NCBI GenBank assembly: GCA_009869945.1
Contig: WIXG01000039.1
Location: 248,001 to 312,000 of the forward strand
Direction: 5' to 3'
DNA from: Mesaphorura yosii
Taxonomy: Eukaryota; Arthropoda; Collembola; Poduromorpha; Tullbergiidae
Length of the DNA: 64,000 nucleotides
The notes under the pieces were generated by a model. The model searched no databases, was not told where the DNA came from, and saw only the letters and a list, made by a program, of their open reading frames with translations. Position numbers and translations under genes: made by a program. Shown here in pieces: positions 58,795-64,000 of the stretch. Position 1 is the first letter of the stretch, and every line of letters starts with the position of its first letter.

Positions 58795-61700
58795 ATGGCC
58801 ACTCAACAGCAACAGAAGGTTGGGGCTAGGAGCGGGCACGGTGCGGAGTCTCCCCATCCACCAGGTAAATAAACGTAATTACTCGTAGCGCTGTTGTCTC
58901 ATGTTTCTGCCAGCAGCAATATTCTGCACGTATCACGCATGCATTTCTTCTGACAGTGTTTTCCCAATTCCTCCATCTGTATACATCTTCACTTCAATAT
59001 TTGTTTAGCCTGCATTGTTCCTCTGCCTTGTTTGCGGAAATGCAATAACAACAAATGACACCTAGCTGCAATCGCAAATTCACAATGCGATAGTTTGTCT
59101 CGTGTATACTTACGAGCAATAATGATTCTAATTATTTCCATAATCCATAATCTTTCGACGCATCATCTTCAATCAGCATTAACTCGTACATGAACCATAA
59201 ACAAAACTTTAATTAGCGCATAAACTAATCGTAATGCTGCATTACTCGTATGTGCCATATGCATGTTGCGTCGTCTGCATTCACATTTCACAGTCGCACT
59301 GCACGGCTCACTGTGTAAGAGAAATGAAATAATGGCTTTTGTAATTAAGCTTGACATTTCATTTCGATGCGATGCGTACAGTCATCGCACGCACAGACGC
59401 ACATGAAGATACAAGGGCATAGTAGCGATTTATGTATGTTTTGAGGATTGGGTGTAAACGTGTAAAATGCCTTGAAATTACGCAACGTGATGTTGATTCT
59501 GCGTGTGTGATGCATTTCGAGTCTGGTTTAGTACTTCGTTTGTTGAATGGAATTCTGAAGCATTCAAGTATCGACCAGCAAATGTGGCAAGAAGAGCTGA
59601 CAATTAAGAGTCAGTCTGGAACTCTGTCACTGAGTCATTCGTGTGCCCGCACCCGGTGAGGCCGTAACTCACATTCTGAAAGGATTCCTTTAGCATCAAG
59701 CATTTAACGCATTCAATTCATTCGCCGCAATCAGTTTGAGAAATATCACTGAAATGTTTACTGTCATCAAATTCCAATTAGGCTGTTGCTGCTCCTACTG
59801 ATGGGTGCTTCCCGTTCGCCTTTTCGCTACCGCATTTGATCAGCATGCCACAGCATGCCACATACTTGCAAACTCACACCATTCAAGTCAGTCAATGTAC
59901 TTCAACTTAAAGTATTTCAAGGCTAAACTGTTATTACACTAGAAACTACATGTTCTTCACTCGGGTCGACTCTAAGCATTTAGAATTCTGCACGACGGCA
60001 CCGCACCGCACATGTTTGCTATTTGCTTGACTTATTGAAGAAGCCGTGTCATGAGACGAGCATTTAATTTATTTATACCATTTCAATAACAAAAGGGGGG
60101 ATTAAATCAACAATGTGGCCAGCAGCATAGCGAGCACGTCACACGCTGTTTGCGATGTGATGCAAAATAAAAATTTATCCGCGTTCCATCCTCTGATTCT
60201 CCGCTTGTGCTTGCTCAGCGATCAGCAAAAAGACAATTTTCGCTTCGTAAAGCTGTCCACCCACTCTACGGTTCGTGAACATGAGCACAGGACATGAAAA
60301 TCGTGCGCGGAAGGACACTTGAAAAACCATATTCGTGAAGTTCAAACTTCAGACGGCAATTCAATGTCAAATGCAATGTTCCGACAAGTTCGTAATTATC
60401 TTGTTAAGATTTTAATGAGAACTGACTCCGGGCTGAAGAAATCAGCACCGCGACGGTTGTGCAATTCTTCTTATCTAAATTAATCGTCGCGTCAACTATG
60501 AGATTCTAAAACCTGGCCTGGCATGTGCCTAGGCTGAGTTGGCCCGGACTACTTACCGCATTGGAATGACGTGCTACGGAATTAAGCGGACCCAACAGCA
60601 TGTATCGTTTCCCATTCATCAAACTTCTTTCCAATCATATTAAAAACTCGGCCTCATTTTCAAGTGGCAGTAGCTCAGTTGAAGCTCACGCATCTACGCA
60701 CAATGCAGATTGTCGAGCAGAGTAGACTAATTCACTAACTCAAGCACTTGCGATTGTTTGACTTCATGAACAAATGGAACAGGCCAGACACACGCAGGTC
60801 GGTCCGCAGGCCCGATTTTGTGCTGTGCTGCGTTACATGTGGATAGGATTTTATTCGGCTATAATTCGTAATTGACATTCGCATCGTGCTGTTCTGAAGA
60901 AGCTGGGCACACACGCACCAGGCACGCACGAACGTAAAACGATCAGTGAATTAGTAGGTTTGTGTTTCACATTTTGTGCGTGTGATCGCTTGCTGGTTTT
61001 GCGAGGAATTAGCATTGAGATGGAAGTCGATATTAATAAATCACACCGGCAATCAGCAGGTACCTGGTGAATGCCTGCCTGCATCAGCAGCAGCGGCATA
61101 GTTAACAGCCCATTGTTTAATGTGAATAAGAAAGTGCGAAAACAAAGCTGGTCGGTCGTTTCGTCATCGCAATCAGCATCGACATGTGTCTGATAATTGG
61201 AGTCGCTCTTAAGTTAGCAGGCGCCGGGCGCAAACAGATTGTAAATGAATTCCTCATATGGAAGTTGAAGATACACGATTCACAATAACTCTTATGTTTA
61301 AACTTTTAACGTAACTCAAGAGTACCGTACTTTTAAACCATGCACCGCAATTGCAATTTAATCCTTCCACTTTCCACATGCTACACAATTCTAGCTCACG
61401 CTTTTGCAATGCAAAATGCAATGAAACCGTGGACGAATACATCAAAACTCATTTTAAACATGAAATTAATCGATAATACGAGTATGAGCATACAATGCAG
61501 GAGAATGAGACTGCTCTTAAAACAATGGTCGAAGCAATTCCCAAGTGAGACATCATCCAAGTCAAGCCCGATGCAATTGTCAGGAAAATCCTTGTAAAAG
61601 GCCTCATCCGTACGAATGCACGCATGCATTCGCCTCAAGGCAAAGGAATGCAGGCCACACCTCTTCTGCACTGTCCACAGAACGAACATGGGCTCCTCAT

Positions 61701-64000
61701 GAAAGGAGATTGTACTTTTCCAAACGCTACGCATGCCTTCAAAGGTCACGCGAAACAAACGAACCGTGCTTAGAAGCACAATATCCAGGCATATCATGTC
61801 GAAATAGGACAAGCCTATGGAAGCGTATGCAATGCATGTATCATGATTTTTGATTTGTTGTAATAAAAAGTAGACTTTTGTACTAAGAGTCGTGTGTACC
61901 ACGTTTAGTGGCTATGAATAAAAGTGGTTTGTATCAAATGGTTTTGAATTAAATATATGTACACCAATGCAGCGAAATTCTGGTATCTGCTTTCACAATT
62001 ATATGCTCTGCTATTTCTAATCGCATGGTGTCTTATTGCATGCAATTTTAGAACGACCAAAGACGCCCACAATGAGATCACGAATCGACGAGAAGAATGC
62101 ACTGAGAACGCTGAACGATCGGCTCGCTTCGATGCTCGACAAAAAGTCGGCTTTGGAAGACGAAAATTCGCTTTTGGCTAAAGAGGTTAGTTACTAATTA
62201 AAGACGGCGTGACTGCGACTGACTTCGATTCTTTCGAAATGAGACAACAATGACCACAATCTCACATCACATGACTGGCTGCTCTACTCTTAACTCGCAA
62301 ATGAAGTAATCGCCACTTAAATAGTAGCCTGGCCTAATTGAATGAAGGTCCATTCTAATTTTGTACAATCGGGGAATGTGCAACGAATTATTTAAACCAA
62401 TATTGACCAATTGACTATTTGGCTATTATTAGCACTGACAGATGACGGAGTTGTAATGCAATAAAGTTAAGTAAATACGCGAGTCGAGAACCATCCCAAG
62501 TTGAAATTCAAGGACACATTTTGCGTTTGTGCGTTATTGGACGTTCATACGCTAAACTAAATAGAGATCTAAACTTTATTAAGAAGCTTAACCTGACTGC
62601 TTGGCGTTTTGCACTAGACAGACCGTTTTAAACAGACTGCTATAGGAAATGATAACCTGATCTGGCTGATATACTTTGTACTTTTAGTTGGTGACTGAGA
62701 GAGAAAACACAATCTCAACACTCACGCTGCTTCAGGAGACGTACAACACTGAGCTGGCTGATTTAAGAAATCAGTTGCAAGATTGTGATAAGGAACGTGC
62801 TAAATTGAAACTGGCAGCTGGCAAATTACAGAAAGATCTGGAGGACGCGAACAACAAGTAAATGCCAATTATAAGAGGAGAAACTGAAACTGGGAATCGC
62901 CACGAAATGAATGTCATGTCATCGTCATGTTATGTGTGCTTTTCTTGTTGCAGGTTGGACAAAAAGGGAAAAGAGTGCTTCACTCTGAAAGACAAACTGA
63001 CACAAGCTCAAGATGAGCTTAACAATCTCTTCACTGCCCTACAAAAGTCAAACTCAGACAAGGACAAGCTCCTGGCTGACCGAAAGGTACTGGAATCTAT
63101 TCTTAATCCATACTTAATGAGTTCGAATGATGGTCTTATAATTTGACTGCGGGTTCACAGGAGCTGCAAGATGAAATCGAACGTCTGATGCGTGATGTCG
63201 ATGAACTTAATCGTAATCTCGAGATCGAATGCATGAAAAAGATTGATTTACAAAATCAAATGGACAGTCGCGAGGAAGACTTCACTGTAAAGAAGCAGAT
63301 TTATGAGCAGGAGATCACAAATATTAAATCTCACCGCGACGTTGAAATGCAAGAAATGGACGGACGACTGAAGAAGGTAAATAGGATCGTTTCATTAGTT
63401 TGGCAACTGTAATGAATTCTATTATCGCAGGAGTACGAGTCCAAATTGGAAAATGACCTGCAACAACTGCGCCAGGAATTCGAGAACCAGGCGGCTCGTA
63501 ACCGCGATGCACAAGATGCACTCTTCAAACAAAGGGAAGACGATCTAAAGGCACAAATCGCCTGGCTGAAGAACGCGATTGAGGAGCGTACACGAGAACT
63601 TAACAATGTTACCGATCAAGCAAACGCTGCCCTGCAAAAGTTGTCAACTCTCGAGGGCGAGAATTACGGGTTGCAGCAAATCATCCGCGAGCTGGAGAAG
63701 AAGCTGGCCTCAGATCGCGAGAATTATCTGCGAGATCTGAAGAACAAGGAGCAGGAGAACGAGGGACTTCGAGGTGACAAGGAGATCCTGATTCAAGAGT
63801 ATCAGGACTTGTGGGATACCAAAGTTGCACTTGACAATGAAATCGCTACTTATCACATGCTACTGGAGGGCGAAGAACGCCGGTAAGGCTCTAAAAACGC
63901 GTACATTGGAAGATAATTGAAAACCTTTCCAGCGTCACTAAATTGTTAAATGTTTTCATTCAGATTGGCCTCCCTGAACGAAAGATTCGACCCAAAGACC
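58795..64000 (+). CDS. Lamin-type intermediate filament protein (head and rod; tail outside window)
   Basis: Exons 58795-58864, 62052-62185, 62688-62857, 62954-63086, 63161-63376, 63431-63882 and 63964 onward; 404 codons in the window. The short head MATQQQQKVGARSGHGAESP joins in phase across a 3.2-kb intron to RPKTPTMRSRIDEKNALRTL and the start of coil 1A (NDRLASML, LEDENSLLAKE). The rod follows with lamin-length coil 1B and coil 2 (YESKLENDLQQLRQEFENQA, RENYLRDLKNKEQENEGLRG) and the helix termination motif DTKVALDNEIATYHMLLEGE. Lamins keep the six extra heptads seen here, as do invertebrate cytoplasmic filaments. The head carries SP and TP sites flanking the rod, where lamins are phosphorylated in mitosis. 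Against a plain lamin: the end motif has TYHMLLEGEE instead of AYRKLLEGEE. The protein is a lamin or a lamin-derived cytoplasmic filament such as collembolan isomin; the tail (NLS, Ig fold, CaaX) would decide. Confidence 0.92.
58865..62051 (+). other. Long first intron of the intermediate filament gene
   Basis: 3,187 bases between the head exon and the rod. No gene recognised; short open stretches only. Long first introns in such genes often carry regulatory elements. Confidence 0.6.

Overview
The window is animal nuclear DNA. It holds spliced protein genes with mostly short GT-AG introns (about 50-450 bases), AATAAA poly(A) signals and long non-coding gaps. The gene set (RPL3, ATAT1, NDUFB10, an MTRES1-like S4 protein, a KIAA0319-like protein, EXOC4, SLIRP, METTL23, SIRT7, a pickpocket-type DEG/ENaC channel, a cullin, a lamin-length intermediate filament protein) fits an arthropod or other ecdysozoan. 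The F-box/leucine-rich paralogues and the lamin-length filament protein would fit a springtail (Collembola), but that placement is inference. I saw no rRNA, tRNA, CRISPR, transposon or virus-derived element.

Layout. 1-6.4 kb: the 3' end of an F-box-family leucine-rich gene (+), a convergent F-box paralogue (-), and RPL3 (-). 6.5-12.6 kb: an unrecognised 163-codon gene (+), divergent from RPL3 by 115 bases, then ATAT1 (+) with a 4-kb first intron. 13.5-16 kb: NDUFB10, a possible 46-residue mini-protein and the MTRES1-like gene, all (+). 17-21.2 kb: a 14-exon KIAA0319-like receptor (+). 24.5-26.2 kb: a Shisa-like membrane protein (+), tail to tail with EXOC4/Sec8 (-, 14 exons, to 30.6 kb). 31.2-32.9 kb: METTL23 followed by SLIRP on the minus strand, with only about 10 bases between stop and start. 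33.5-36.5 kb: SIRT7 (+), divergent from METTL23. 37.8-38.4 kb: the 3' part of a multi-pass membrane protein (-). 38.4-47.7 kb: mostly empty DNA. 47.7-50.3 kb: a DEG/ENaC channel (+). 51.2-51.6 kb: a 90-residue membrane protein (+). 52.1-55.5 kb: a divergent CUL1-like cullin (-) with one apparent reading-frame shift. 58.8 kb to the end: the head and rod of a lamin-type filament gene (+), running off the window.

Functional links. Three genes serve mitochondria: NDUFB10 in complex I, MTRES1-like in mitochondrial transcription or translation quality control, and SLIRP in mitochondrial mRNA stability. The F-box genes and the cullin both belong to SCF-type ubiquitin ligases and both look like divergent copies. 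The exon models were assembled by hand from open frames joined at GT-AG sites with matching phase. Boundaries should be good to a base or two. 5' and 3' untranslated ends are guesses.
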